From the IMG/VR virus record IMGVR_UViG_3300009154_000155, positions 1 through 33,019 of that record: DNA of 33,019 bases. One strand, written 5' to 3'. This DNA is from a virus. Below, piece after piece: positions 1 through 7,886 of the stretch. Position 1 is the stretch's first letter. Each line of letters opens with the position of its first letter. The position numbers and the translations under genes are program-made. The notes under the pieces were generated by a model. The model searched no databases. It worked only from the letters and a program-made list of their open reading frames with translations, and had not been told where the DNA came from.

Positions 1-250
1 CACTTCCGGCAAACGGCGCACTAATATGCACCTTACCAACCCCTTCTACCAATATCTCTTTTGTTCGTCCTAGTGCTGCTAGCCTCAATTTTCCTTTCAC
101 ACTAGCCAATTCTTCTGATAAAGTATCGATTTGTGCTTGTAACACTATTGCTCTTCTCGCCAATTCTAGGTCGACCTCTACCGCGTGCCGCTCAAGAACG
201 TCGACCTCTCCGCCACCGTCGTCAGCTAGATCAGTCAGATGTACCATCAT
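1..250 (-). CDS. Coiled-coil protein, N-terminal part (runs off left edge)
   Basis: Partial gene: the reading frame is open from an ATG pair at 250/247 down to the left edge, giving 83 codons. A GGAG ribosome binding site lies about five bases upstream of the first ATG, which supports this start. The visible protein opens with an acidic, glycine-containing segment (LADDGGGEVDV) and then becomes a long heptad-like helix rich in Leu, Ala, Glu and Arg (LELARRAIVLQAQIDTLSEE), so a coiled coil is likely. After it the chain turns to a short beta-prone stretch (KVHISAPF). I do not recognise the family; the rest of the gene lies outside the window. Confidence 0.7.
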   Translation of the reverse strand, partial: MMVHLTDLADDGGGEVDVLERHAVEVDLELARRAIVLQAQIDTLSEELASVKGKLRLAALGRTKEILVEGVGKVHISAPFAGS

Positions 251-271
251 GCCACTCCAGTAGATACAGTT

Positions 272-598
272 ATGAAAAAATCAAAATGTTCTGTTATCAA
301 AGTGACTAAGAGGCTCACCAGCCCTTTTATTGAGGCAATACCACCACAAATAGTCCATTTTGATGCATATATTTACGCCGTGGTTAAAAGGAAAAAAGGC
401 AAAGATCTACCTACCCAACCATTCGGAGTGGATGTTAGAATCGACCCTGTAGTGCTTGATTGGCCAAGCAAGACTATTACTGCAAATATTCCTCTCAATA
501 TCAATATCGGGATATCAACGATAGAGGATCTAGATGATGATTGGTATGAGTCTGTTCAAGCAGCTTTTCTGACTTTGATGCATGCGACTCTCCTATAA
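272..598 (+). CDS. Hypothetical protein, 108 aa
   Basis: Plus-strand frame filling the 250-base gap between two minus-strand genes. I prefer the ATG at 272 (MKKSKCSVIKV) because the frame's earlier ATG at 239 would overlap the start of the divergent coiled-coil gene; neither has a convincing ribosome binding site. The protein has a basic N-terminus, a central alternating hydrophobic region suggesting beta structure (FGVDVRIDPVVLDW, ITANIPLNINIGI) and an acidic stretch EDLDDDW near the end. Its last 98 bases overlap the 3' end of the convergent glycosyltransferase-like gene. No family is recognised. The overlap and weak start leave some doubt that it is expressed. Confidence 0.5.
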   Translation: MKKSKCSVIKVTKRLTSPFIEAIPPQIVHFDAYIYAVVKRKKGKDLPTQPFGVDVRIDPVVLDWPSKTITANIPLNINIGISTIEDLDDDWYESVQAAFLTLMHATLL

Positions 599-1406
599 CT
601 GTCCTATTAGACTTGACCTTATAATATCTAATTGGTCTGGGGCCATATAAATTATGGTGTCCTGGCCCATACACACCAGATGATTGGTAATGCCAAAACG
701 CTGTTGTTAATATTGGACGCCCCTTATATGCTAGATATAGGGCTATCAGCCTTTCAAACACATGAGGAGTCCAAAATCCCACATCAGTTAGCCTGAGTTT
801 ACTAACCACGCTAGTCAACTTATTGCCCAAATAATTCAATGTGGACCTCGAACACGCGAACTGGTGGCTATATATCATGTTCGGTTGTGTATCAAACGCC
901 CACTCATAAATATCTGGATCATATTTCTTGATTATATCCCACACAAAGATCCCATTATCAAAACAATGTATCTTATATGGGTCATTCTTTGGTATTAGCT
1001 TAGCAGACTCGCGTACCAACCAATCATTCCAAAGTCCTTGATATCCTAACGGAGCTGTTAAAGCCAAAGAAGAGTCAGGTTCTGCATCTAATTGTTTATG
1101 GATTTTGCTCCATATCTCTGACGCCTTGAAATGTGGGCGTATATCAGTATGTAGAAAAGCCACATGATCGTTTGATATTAAATTGTCTGCGTGCTCCCAT
1201 ACAGTTAATATTATCGATGTCTCAAACAAAGCGGAATTCCATGACGCATAAGTCGGAAAGAAATCGGCCGCCTCTGATAAGTCAGCACCAGGTACTTTAG
1301 AAGCACCACATGATATTCCTATAGATTTAACCAGCTTAGATTTAAAAACGTCCTTAGGTAACAAATCTGCTGACTGTGGATGCATCAATACAATAGCTCG
1401 TATCAT
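501..1406 (-). CDS. Probable glycosyltransferase
   Basis: A 301-residue protein without signal peptide or membrane segment. Residues 53-90 carry YASWNSALFETS, then VWEHADN and the segment VAFLHTDIRP, a layout resembling the metal-binding region of DUF4422-type and related GT-A glycosyltransferases, with H86-T-D88 as candidate metal ligand. The middle region has the aromatic, Asp-rich composition common in these enzymes. It shares an ATGA overlap with the upstream GT2-like gene, so the two are translationally coupled and probably act on the same glycan. The donor sugar and acceptor cannot be deduced. The family call rests on weak motif resemblance and gene context. Confidence 0.5.
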   Translation of the reverse strand: MIRAIVLMHPQSADLLPKDVFKSKLVKSIGISCGASKVPGADLSEAADFFPTYASWNSALFETSIILTVWEHADNLISNDHVAFLHTDIRPHFKASEIWSKIHKQLDAEPDSSLALTAPLGYQGLWNDWLVRESAKLIPKNDPYKIHCFDNGIFVWDIIKKYDPDIYEWAFDTQPNMIYSHQFACSRSTLNYLGNKLTSVVSKLRLTDVGFWTPHVFERLIALYLAYKGRPILTTAFWHYQSSGVYGPGHHNLYGPRPIRYYKVKSNRTVIGESHASKSEKLLEQTHTNHHLDPLSLISRY

Positions 1407-2269
1407 GGTCTGCTCCTGTCTTTTACATTAAGTATGCCGTGTTGTTTATCGGTAGCCAGCACTACCTGACTTAAACCCATGGCCTTTATTCGTACTTCTT
1501 GTAGATCATCAGAAACTATAGACATAGGAATATAGCTCGTTAATTCATTTTCGGCCCAATGCATATGTGTACCTAACAATTCTGGGAATCTCATCTTCCA
1601 TTTATGATGCAAATAACGTAACTGTGGCCAATACCTGTTGTCGTCTGATATGCTCGCAGAATATTTCCCGTAATGTACTATTGGCAGATGTGCGCAATAT
1701 ACTGGGTATGCTGCTGATCTTGCCTGCAGGCATAAATCTACTGCATAAAAATGAAAGCCGTTGAACATCGTATCGAACCTTAGACCCGATCTCTTATTCA
1801 CTACCATCAAACATTCATCAACACAATGCGTTAGAGATAATTCCTTAGTCCCACCCCATTCAGGAGGCTGATCTACTGTTTCATCACTGAACCATACTGA
1901 TCCCACTGCAACAGTGGATTGGTTAGCCGCCCCTCCCCACTTACCTATGTCAGCTCTATTATATCTCAGATCTATTCCTGCTGATCCTAGTACAGCCCAA
2001 TCTTTAGGCATCTTGTTAATGTTGTCATATAATATATCAAACCAATCGGATAATAATCTAACATCTTGATGCACGAAAATCAACTTGTCCGATCTGGCAA
2101 CGTCCGCCCCTATATTCAAAGCGTTACTGGCTGAATATCTGTTTTCATAGTTAAAAATAGGAATTATTTCTATATCATATTCTTTTCTTGCAGCATATAT
2201 AGATCTTAAAAGGCACCTGTCAAAAACGTCTGGCTGTGATATGCAGCTAATAATAGAGAAATCGGGCAT
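1403..2269 (-). CDS. GT2-like glycosyltransferase
   Basis: A 288-residue protein matching the general pattern of the 'glycosyltransferase like family' related to GT2 (PF13712-type). The N-terminal Rossmann-like part has IISCISQPDVFDRCLLRSI, followed by YSASNALNIGADVA (residues 45-58) and the metal-binding region LIFVHQDVRL (63-72). Further on are DECLMVVNKR and FNGFHFYAVDLCLQA (169-183), resembling the acceptor-side region with a catalytic acid, and a late HYG (199-201). Expected role: transfer of an activated sugar within the local glycan-assembly gene block. It is the first gene of a minus-strand pair, sharing ATGA with the next gene. No clear ribosome binding site precedes its ATG. Confidence 0.75.
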   Translation of the reverse strand: MPDFSIISCISQPDVFDRCLLRSIYAARKEYDIEIIPIFNYENRYSASNALNIGADVARSDKLIFVHQDVRLLSDWFDILYDNINKMPKDWAVLGSAGIDLRYNRADIGKWGGAANQSTVAVGSVWFSDETVDQPPEWGGTKELSLTHCVDECLMVVNKRSGLRFDTMFNGFHFYAVDLCLQARSAAYPVYCAHLPIVHYGKYSASISDDNRYWPQLRYLHHKWKMRFPELLGTHMHWAENELTSYIPMSIVSDDLQEVRIKAMGLSQVVLATDKQHGILNVKDRSRP

Positions 2270-2278
2270 TGATCAAAT

Positions 2279-2298
2279 TTAAAGTAAACCTGCTTTAA
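2279..2298. promoter_or_regulatory. Short inverted repeat in a divergent intergenic gap
   Basis: TTAAAG and CTTTAA form a perfect 6-bp inverted repeat around an 8-base spacer, in the 43-base gap between the minus-strand glycosyltransferase start at 2269 and the plus-strand small gene at 2313. It could be an operator or part of a promoter shared by the divergent genes. AT-rich arms of this length can arise by chance, so support is weak. Confidence 0.2.
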
Positions 2299-2312
2299 CC
2301 TTGGAGGTAATT

Positions 2313-2540
2313 ATGGCCAATATCACGACAATCACCAACATCTCTAATCAAAGCATTCCGATCTTAGTCAATTCTATCGGATATGCTAGCGTTAATGTTA
2401 ATTCCGATCTTAAACCAGAGGTAACCAATCAGACCTTCGTTACTCCTGGTGCTCAGTTGTCTCTCGAGACTGTACGTCTTGACGAGGCTCAGCTCCAACA
2501 GTTAAGCAAGCTTAAACTGATCACATTCGTCTCTCGCTGA
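2313..2540 (+). CDS. Small beta-rich phage protein, 75 aa
   Basis: The ATG at 2313 follows a strong ribosome binding site (TTGGAGG, spacing 5); an in-frame TTG at 2301 lies before that site and is rejected. The protein begins MANITTITNISNQSIPILV and ends with a Leu/Gln-rich helix (DEAQLQQLSKLK) and the strand LITFVSR. This layout of N-terminal strands, a TPG turn and a terminal helix-strand resembles small structural or decoration proteins of tailed phages, but I cannot name the family. The first 50 residues of the 663-residue glycosyltransferase at 4941-6932 look similar in pattern. It stands alone between divergent genes and is followed directly by a strong terminator, which suggests a separately regulated and perhaps abundant product. 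Confidence 0.8.
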   Translation: MANITTITNISNQSIPILVNSIGYASVNVNSDLKPEVTNQTFVTPGAQLSLETVRLDEAQLQQLSKLKLITFVSR

Positions 2541-2567
2541 TATTTACTAATACCGTTCTTAACATAC

Positions 2568-2596
2568 AAAAGGGTGCGACAAAAGCACCCTTTTGT
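2568..2596 (+). terminator. Rho-independent terminator after the 75-aa gene
   Basis: A perfect 11-bp stem (CAAAAGGGTGC paired with GCACCCTTTTG) encloses a 7-base loop. The right arm carries a TTTT run followed by GTTGT. It lies 28 bases after the stop codon of the small plus-strand gene and before the next plus-strand gene, so it would separate their transcripts. The A-rich left arm gives a T-run on the other strand too, so it could act in both directions. Confidence 0.85.
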
Positions 2597-2626
2597 TGTA
2601 TACATACATCACTCGATAAATAGATT

Positions 2627-3376
2627 ATGCTCTTAGATATCCAACCTACACAAATCATAATGGTGGCATATCATAGGCCCAATGACTTCACTAATTGCGT
2701 CGATTCGATTCTCAATAATACAGAGTGCCCATACCATCTATCTATAATCGACAATTCTGCAGGTCATATTGATTCATACCTATATCAATATAGTAAACAC
2801 CCAAATATCACTATATATGCTAATGATTACAATATCGGAAAAGGAGCCGCAGTGAATAAATGGTATAATACTATTATGCGGCACAATACTCTACAGCACT
2901 TCATATCTATAGACTCGGATATAGTAGTACCAGCAGAATGGCTTATAGAACTTCAACGATCATTCTATTACGTCAAAAGATGCACTAAGGTCGGATTAAT
3001 AGCACCAGCGATATGTAATCTCCCTCATCAAACATGGCAATATCAGCTTGAGCATCAATTAATCATGCACGATGCTCGCATACTGGAAGCTTCACCCGAC
3101 TTTTATCCTGGGCTTTACTACAACAGACATACAGCAGGCCCTCTATTAATCATTGATACCCAGTTTTTCGAGTCAGTCGGCCTCTTTTATGACCAACAAT
3201 TATATGGGGCTGATGATGGTAATCTTTGTCTATCAGCTCACCGACGCAAGGCTTTCATAGGTATTAACAGTAACTTATTGGTCACCCATCTCAATAATGA
3301 TAGTGATCTAGAATATATTCAGTGGAAAGAACGTAATGTTACCAAGGTCGTGGACCTACATGGTCGCTGGGATTGA
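2627..3376 (+). CDS. GT2 family glycosyltransferase
   Basis: A 249-residue single-domain GT-A enzyme. Residues 9-30 have the GT2 opening (QIIMVAYHRPNDF, then CVDSILN), followed by LSIIDNSAG, NIGKGAAVNKW (69-79) and the metal-binding D-x-D in FISIDSDIVVP (D96, D98). GADDGNLCLSA (194-204) fits the ED-type catalytic acid region and H221 lies in the usual late position. It has no membrane segment, so it is cytosolic and presumably uses a nucleotide sugar. It sits on the plus strand inside an otherwise minus-strand glycan block, behind a terminator, so it needs its own promoter. The ATG at 2627 has no clear ribosome binding site. Its last 38 bases overlap the convergent sulfotransferase gene. Confidence 0.85.
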   Translation: MLLDIQPTQIIMVAYHRPNDFTNCVDSILNNTECPYHLSIIDNSAGHIDSYLYQYSKHPNITIYANDYNIGKGAAVNKWYNTIMRHNTLQHFISIDSDIVVPAEWLIELQRSFYYVKRCTKVGLIAPAICNLPHQTWQYQLEHQLIMHDARILEASPDFYPGLYYNRHTAGPLLIIDTQFFESVGLFYDQQLYGADDGNLCLSAHRRKAFIGINSNLLVTHLNNDSDLEYIQWKERNVTKVVDLHGRWD

Positions 3377-4022
3377 TTTTATGCCCAGAATAATATCGGT
3401 CGATGACTCGTCTCTCTACGTTGATCACTCGTTTATACACATCCGGTCGGTATTTAGCCCAATATTTTGATGTTCGCCCACCCATATCTGAATCGTTAAC
3501 CCTAGGTATAGATTTTATAACATTTATATCATATTGCAGGCCTATTTGATTGATGGCTTCAATCACTCCATTTAGACCATCTTCTAGTTTAATCACATGC
3601 CTGATTCCGCCTGGTACACCACACATAAATTGATCGATCTCGTATGTGTACCATCCATCAGGTTTATATTCCAGAGCATTGATTACAAACTGATTAAAGT
3701 CATTACTGGCACAATTGTAGTCTAATGGGTGACTCGAATGCCAGCCGTACTTTACTCTAAAAGCCCACCTAGACTGATACCAAGTAATAGGGTGCCTGAC
3801 CATTGTGAATATAAATTTACTTATAAACCAATCTGGCTCATATATTTGACACAGTTGCGGAAAATGAGAATGTTGATGCCCGACTTCTATTGGTGCCGAT
3901 ATCTTTCTCAGTATTTGTGATAACCATACACCCCCGGTCTTTGGAATATGTAAAAACAGATACTTGTCAGTAGCTAATGCCAAATTACACCAACATTTGC
4001 TTAGCCTGGTCCTCAAACCCAA
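3339..4022 (-). CDS. Sulfotransferase (PAPS-dependent type)
   Basis: A 227-residue protein with the two cofactor-binding signatures of sulfotransferases: FLHIPKTGG (residues 23-31), the 5'-phosphosulfate loop, and MVRHPITWYQS (74-84), the 3'-phosphate-binding segment. Expected role: transfer of sulfate from PAPS to a sugar hydroxyl or similar acceptor. It has no membrane anchor. It follows the group 1-type glycosyltransferase with a 38-base overlap, if the TTG start at 4022 is used. A second in-frame TTG, about 40 bases later and just after the upstream stop codon, is an alternative start. Context suggests it decorates the glycan built by the neighbouring enzymes; the acceptor is unknown. Confidence 0.8.
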   Translation of the reverse strand: MGLRTRLSKCWCNLALATDKYLFLHIPKTGGVWLSQILRKISAPIEVGHQHSHFPQLCQIYEPDWFISKFIFTMVRHPITWYQSRWAFRVKYGWHSSHPLDYNCASNDFNQFVINALEYKPDGWYTYEIDQFMCGVPGGIRHVIKLEDGLNGVIEAINQIGLQYDINVIKSIPRVNDSDMGGRTSKYWAKYRPDVYKRVINVERRVIDRYYSGHKINPSDHVGPRPW

Positions 4023-4944
4023 GCAACTTTAACAAACCAGCCATACGGTGATGATATGTATGATTAGCCAGCACCTCATCATGTTGCTTACGAGCTATTT
4101 CGACTCTCTCTGCGTCATTATTTATATAATGCAAACATAAATCTCTAAAATGTTGGGGATTTGCAGCTACTAATGCTGATGGTATCATACGCCTCAGGTG
4201 TAATACAGAATCGTGTATCACTAACGCACCACAAAGAGCCACCTTAAAAGCTCTCTCTGGTATATCGATCCCGTATTGGTGGGTGTGCTGCTCAGATATA
4301 CAAGGAGCTATTTTACCACTGTTCAAAAAAGAATTAACTTGATCGCTGGCTAGTGTGCCACCGCATATTTTATCTGGCCATTCTCCCCAACCCCTCACAG
4401 CCATTTTCCGATTTTGTAGTTTTAGTTCTTCAATCACAGGTATTAAATATGCATCTATAGTTTTAGCTTTATATTTCCACCTACCACCTAAATAAACTAG
4501 ATCCAAATCACGATCATCATATGATTTAACTTTTTTAAATAATACTCGATCTGCTGCACAAGGCATGGGTACCCAATCGATACCATATTGAGCGGACCAC
4601 CCACTCCACATTATGCCATCATCATCATGACCGTAGCCAAACACAACATCGGGCTTCTGCTCTACTACCCATTGTACGTTATCAAGTGATTCGTTTATTC
4701 CTTCTATTTCTACAGGACCATGTGGGTTGACGTGCAATGCTATTTTGCAATCATTTCGTTCTTTTGGTATAGGCTGTTTATGGCCTGAACAGCCAATATA
4801 TACTTTTGGTTTAAACTCACGCCATGATTCTATTCGCCCATCCCATCTTCTTACTTGATGGCCCTTATCGTGTAGAGCGTTTTGCCACCCATCAGAAATG
4901 TATCCAAAAGCACCATCCGGTCGGTGGCATAATAAAATATTCAC
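3985..4944 (-). CDS. Group 1 / CgeB-like glycosyltransferase
   Basis: A 319-residue protein with GT-B features. The N-terminus (MNILLCHRPDGAFGYISDGW) resembles the first beta-strand and glycine loop of a Rossmann fold, followed by the moderately conserved LDNVQWVVEQKPDVVFGYG. The nucleotide-sugar region is at residues 217-245: SEQHTHQYGIDIPERAFK, then ALCGALVIHD, the typical GIPxRxFEALACG-like signature of CgeB and 'glycosyl transferases group 1' proteins. A closing helix (EVARKQHDEVLANHTYHHR-like region, 280-305) also fits this family. It overlaps the 663-residue glycosyltransferase by an ATGA and the sulfotransferase downstream, so all three are probably co-translated and work on one structure. 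Confidence 0.8.
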   Translation of the reverse strand: MNILLCHRPDGAFGYISDGWQNALHDKGHQVRRWDGRIESWREFKPKVYIGCSGHKQPIPKERNDCKIALHVNPHGPVEIEGINESLDNVQWVVEQKPDVVFGYGHDDDGIMWSGWSAQYGIDWVPMPCAADRVLFKKVKSYDDRDLDLVYLGGRWKYKAKTIDAYLIPVIEELKLQNRKMAVRGWGEWPDKICGGTLASDQVNSFLNSGKIAPCISEQHTHQYGIDIPERAFKVALCGALVIHDSVLHLRRMIPSALVAANPQHFRDLCLHYINNDAERVEIARKQHDEVLANHTYHHRMAGLLKLLGFEDQAKQMLV

Positions 4945-6932
4945 GATATGCCCATCTCTCTTAAAGTCTGTCCATACCCATTTTGTTTAAGCTGGGTTAT
5001 TTGTTTGTTTATTCTTTGGCTTACTGATAATTTTTTCAGATATGATTCTAGCTCTTTATTAATATCGTGATGGTCATTCCATCCTTCTACTCGAGAGTGC
5101 CATAAGTGAATCAGATCATAGTCACGATCTCCACACCAATTGGATGACTCAGACAAGCGTTTGTAAAAGTCACAGTCTTCGCATCCATATCCATAGAAAT
5201 CTTCATTAAAAGCACCACAACGCCAATATGCTCTCTTTGTGCATGCTAACGAGCCACCCTCATAATAACCGACCACTCGTTCACATATCGTCGACTCTCC
5301 CATTTCTCCAGTGATATTGATTTGTTCACATGATTGTTTATCTGTATACAATACTCTAGAGCCAATATGACATGCGTCAGCATGTTCTAATATTTGCCAT
5401 ATTTTCCTAGCATAATCTCCGAATGTCATCATGTCAGCATCATGTAATATCAATTTATCACTGGTGGCTACAACCACTGCTTGGTTAAAAGCATATGACT
5501 TATTAAAAAGCTGTTCGTCTTTGCTGGCCATTACATAAGATACCGGTTCATACGCTTGGACGTCTATACGGGAAACCACATCCTGTTCAGATATGATTAT
5601 ATGTATCACAGGAAACCGCTGTGCCCTAATATTATTTAATACTGTTTTGATAGCACCTGTTCTCTCATGGTCTCTAAAAGGTATAATATATGTTATTTCA
5701 TCTACGGCTGATACTGCACTAGGAGGCACCTTCTGTCTAGGCTCTCTGTCCTTAAAGATGGCTTTTGCCTTGGCAAGTGACGCTTCTCTATCACTCACCG
5801 CTGATCTTTCATCATGCAGCATCATGTATCTGTCTGAGCCCATCACATCATAAAAGCCTCTTTGCTGTAAGCCGAACTCGTGTGCTTTCGCGGACCAATC
5901 GACATGTTCCATTCCATATAAACCATATTGCTCATTGAAATAACCACAACTGTTCAGCATCTTGTGGGTGAAGACTAACACAGCTCCTTGTGGTTTATCG
6001 TCGACCTTATTCAGTATGATCCCGCTAGCGTTAACCGGCACTCCTTGTTTAGCACCATATATGCCATTCTGCCTGAGCATCAAATGATGCATTCCTGTTT
6101 GTTCTAAAGCGCGCGTATAAAAGTATTCCCATCCTTCATCTAAAACTTCTACATCATCATTTAACAATATGCCATATTTAAATCTGCTTAAACACCTGAG
6201 CAGTCGGTTACTATTACCAGCCACACCCAGCCTGTGTGTGCTTCTAATAATCGTAAAATCACCGGACGCATCTAATTCGTTTAGGTATTCGACCAATTCT
6301 GGGTCTGTGCTACCATCATCACTAATAAACACGGTTGTTTTATATATATTAGTGTGCCGACGTATAGATGTTACTAATCTCTTAAGGCTCTTATACCGTT
6401 GATAAGATAGTATTCCTACTCCGATATTATTACTCAATGGAACTCGTTCTCCATTTAAATATGAAGACATCGATATATGGGCTTTCTTATTGACAGCTAT
6501 ACCGACTATTTTTTCTATATCAGATGTAGAACGATCGATTATCTCAGGTGTACGCTTCTGGTGCTCAGTAGGCTTTCTGGTTTTATTTGGCTTACTCTGT
6601 TTTACTGTATTCTTCTGGCTTCTCAGTGTGCGTCGATCTTTGAGCTTTGACTTGTCTATCCCCAATATCTCAGTATGTTTATTCTGTCCAGCGTCGACGA
6701 TGGGTTTATTAGTACCAGTTCTTGCTATTCTCTTCAGCTCAGCCAACTTTGGTTGTATCTTAGCTTCTATATTCAATTCTCCCGAACCTACTGCCCTTAT
6801 TAATCCGCGACTGACATATCGGTCAAAATAAGCAGGTAATTCTATCTTAGAATGTGGTCTTATTCTTATTACTAACCCATCAGCCCCTACTAGAGGCACT
6901 ATATATGGATTAGGATTTATATAATAAGGCAT
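4941..6932 (-). CDS. Two-domain GT2 glycosyltransferase with N-terminal beta domain
   Basis: A 663-residue protein with three parts. Residues 1-50 form a small beta-prone domain (YINPNPYIVPLVG, RIRPHSKIELPAYF). Residues 55-165 are a basic, low-complexity linker rich in Lys, Arg and Thr. Two GT-A domains follow. The first (168-380) has VGILSYQRY, ISDDGSTD (203-210), LLNDDVEVL (256-264) and GMEHVDWS (340-347). The second (412-640) has YIIPFRDHERT, ILHDADMMTF (495-504) and GYGCEDCDFYKRL (581-593), as in polymerising GT2 enzymes and the C-terminal galactosyltransferase domain. Paired GT2 domains occur in chondroitin-synthase-like polymerases, so it may add two alternating sugars. The N-terminal domain could tether it to a partner. 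Next gene overlaps by ATGA. Confidence 0.85.
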   Translation of the reverse strand: MPYYINPNPYIVPLVGADGLVIRIRPHSKIELPAYFDRYVSRGLIRAVGSGELNIEAKIQPKLAELKRIARTGTNKPIVDAGQNKHTEILGIDKSKLKDRRTLRSQKNTVKQSKPNKTRKPTEHQKRTPEIIDRSTSDIEKIVGIAVNKKAHISMSSYLNGERVPLSNNIGVGILSYQRYKSLKRLVTSIRRHTNIYKTTVFISDDGSTDPELVEYLNELDASGDFTIIRSTHRLGVAGNSNRLLRCLSRFKYGILLNDDVEVLDEGWEYFYTRALEQTGMHHLMLRQNGIYGAKQGVPVNASGIILNKVDDKPQGAVLVFTHKMLNSCGYFNEQYGLYGMEHVDWSAKAHEFGLQQRGFYDVMGSDRYMMLHDERSAVSDREASLAKAKAIFKDREPRQKVPPSAVSAVDEITYIIPFRDHERTGAIKTVLNNIRAQRFPVIHIIISEQDVVSRIDVQAYEPVSYVMASKDEQLFNKSYAFNQAVVVATSDKLILHDADMMTFGDYARKIWQILEHADACHIGSRVLYTDKQSCEQINITGEMGESTICERVVGYYEGGSLACTKRAYWRCGAFNEDFYGYGCEDCDFYKRLSESSNWCGDRDYDLIHLWHSRVEGWNDHHDINKELESYLKKLSVSQRINKQITQLKQNGYGQTLREMGIS

Positions 6933-7582
6933 TATCTGATTACCTTAGCGTACAATGGTTGATAAGACTGATCTTCCATTTTATGATTTAATCGAAATCT
7001 TGAAGGTTTGATTATTAAATCTCCTTCATAAGATCCGTTACCTTTGATAATAGCTTCCATGGCCCTGTCATCTAATATCTCTGTCTTAATCACATCCTGT
7101 GTTCTCAATATCTTACCAAATACATCCTTTACCATGCCAGGGCCAACCATCTTATTAATCGATATCTGTACGTCGCACAGCACTAATCCATGCTGATCAA
7201 CACCAAAAAAGTATTGTGCCTGGTCTATATTTATAACACGCATCATGTCTAACACATTTACCAAGTCTGATTGTATGAAGGATGAACACAGCTTAGTGTC
7301 TGAACTTTCTCCTTGTGTAATGTCAATGCTATTTCCGTGCCAGTCACCAAATATGGTCACCACTTGATCTTTTGATTTTTGCCTATAAATAAGGACAGAT
7401 AATCCTTCTTCACCATAATACTTTATAATATAACAAAATATATTCTTTAATGGTCCATCAACGGCTAGTGGTTCTAATATGGTGTATGGTAGTACTTTTG
7501 GCAGAGTGCTCCTAGATATACCAGATGGGCTCTCTGGTCGTGGGATCTCGTTGTAAGATAGCGTACTTGCCGTTCTTCGCAT
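6932..7582 (-). CDS. Hypothetical protein, 216 aa
   Basis: No family recognised. The ATG at 7582 follows GGAG with seven bases spacing, which supports it although it lies 71 bases inside the upstream gene; a later in-frame CTG behind AGGAG is a possible alternative. The chain is a mixed alpha/beta soluble protein: strands around IFCYIIKYYGEEGLSVLIY and VVTIFGDWHGN, a helix near SDLVNVLDMMRV, then YFFGVDQHGLVLCDVQI and a basic C-terminus ending YAKVIR. It has no membrane segment. It lies at the end of a run of small phage genes and its stop codon touches the start of the two-domain glycosyltransferase gene. Confidence 0.7.
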   Translation of the reverse strand: MRRTASTLSYNEIPRPESPSGISRSTLPKVLPYTILEPLAVDGPLKNIFCYIIKYYGEEGLSVLIYRQKSKDQVVTIFGDWHGNSIDITQGESSDTKLCSSFIQSDLVNVLDMMRVINIDQAQYFFGVDQHGLVLCDVQISINKMVGPGMVKDVFGKILRTQDVIKTEILDDRAMEAIIKGNGSYEGDLIIKPSRFRLNHKMEDQSYQPLYAKVIR

Positions 7583-7886
7583 TCTTAAGCTCCAAATAAT
7601 CCAGAGTAAAAATGTTCTCAGACTGTGCTTGTTCGTTCATAGTGAACAATAGTATGGGCAATCCCTCAAATATGACTTCCATCTTACTGCTTTTGGCGTC
7701 ATAGTTTATTACTACACCGTACCAGGTGGTAAACCACTTAGACCACACCACTAAATCACCATATACAGGACTGTATAGTGACCTTGGTCTATGATAGGCT
7801 AATGGCGGCAGTTGCGTCTTATCATTGCTTGTTAATCCGGGTGAGCTTGTGGGTGAAGATCTCGTACCTGTATTGATAGCCATCAT
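7512..7886 (-). CDS. Conserved phage-type protein with SH3-like core, 124 aa
   Basis: After a flexible N-terminus rich in Ser, Thr and Pro (residues 1-35), residues 37-85 form a compact beta-barrel-like pattern: YSPVYGDLVVW, TTWYGVVINYD, KMEVIFEGLPILLF. It ends with a helix and a closing strand (YAILQRDPTT). Similar small proteins with the DLVxW...WYGVV...VxFEGLPxLLFT pattern occur in T4-related and other large myophages without an assigned function; this link is from memory of the pattern. The gene overlaps the upstream gene by 65 bases and the downstream one by 71 bases. The start (ATG ATG at 7886/7883) has only a weak GGGA site. Confidence 0.7.
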   Translation of the reverse strand: MMAINTGTRSSPTSSPGLTSNDKTQLPPLAYHRPRSLYSPVYGDLVVWSKWFTTWYGVVINYDAKSSKMEVIFEGLPILLFTMNEQAQSENIFTLDYLELKNAKNGKYAILQRDPTTREPIWYI

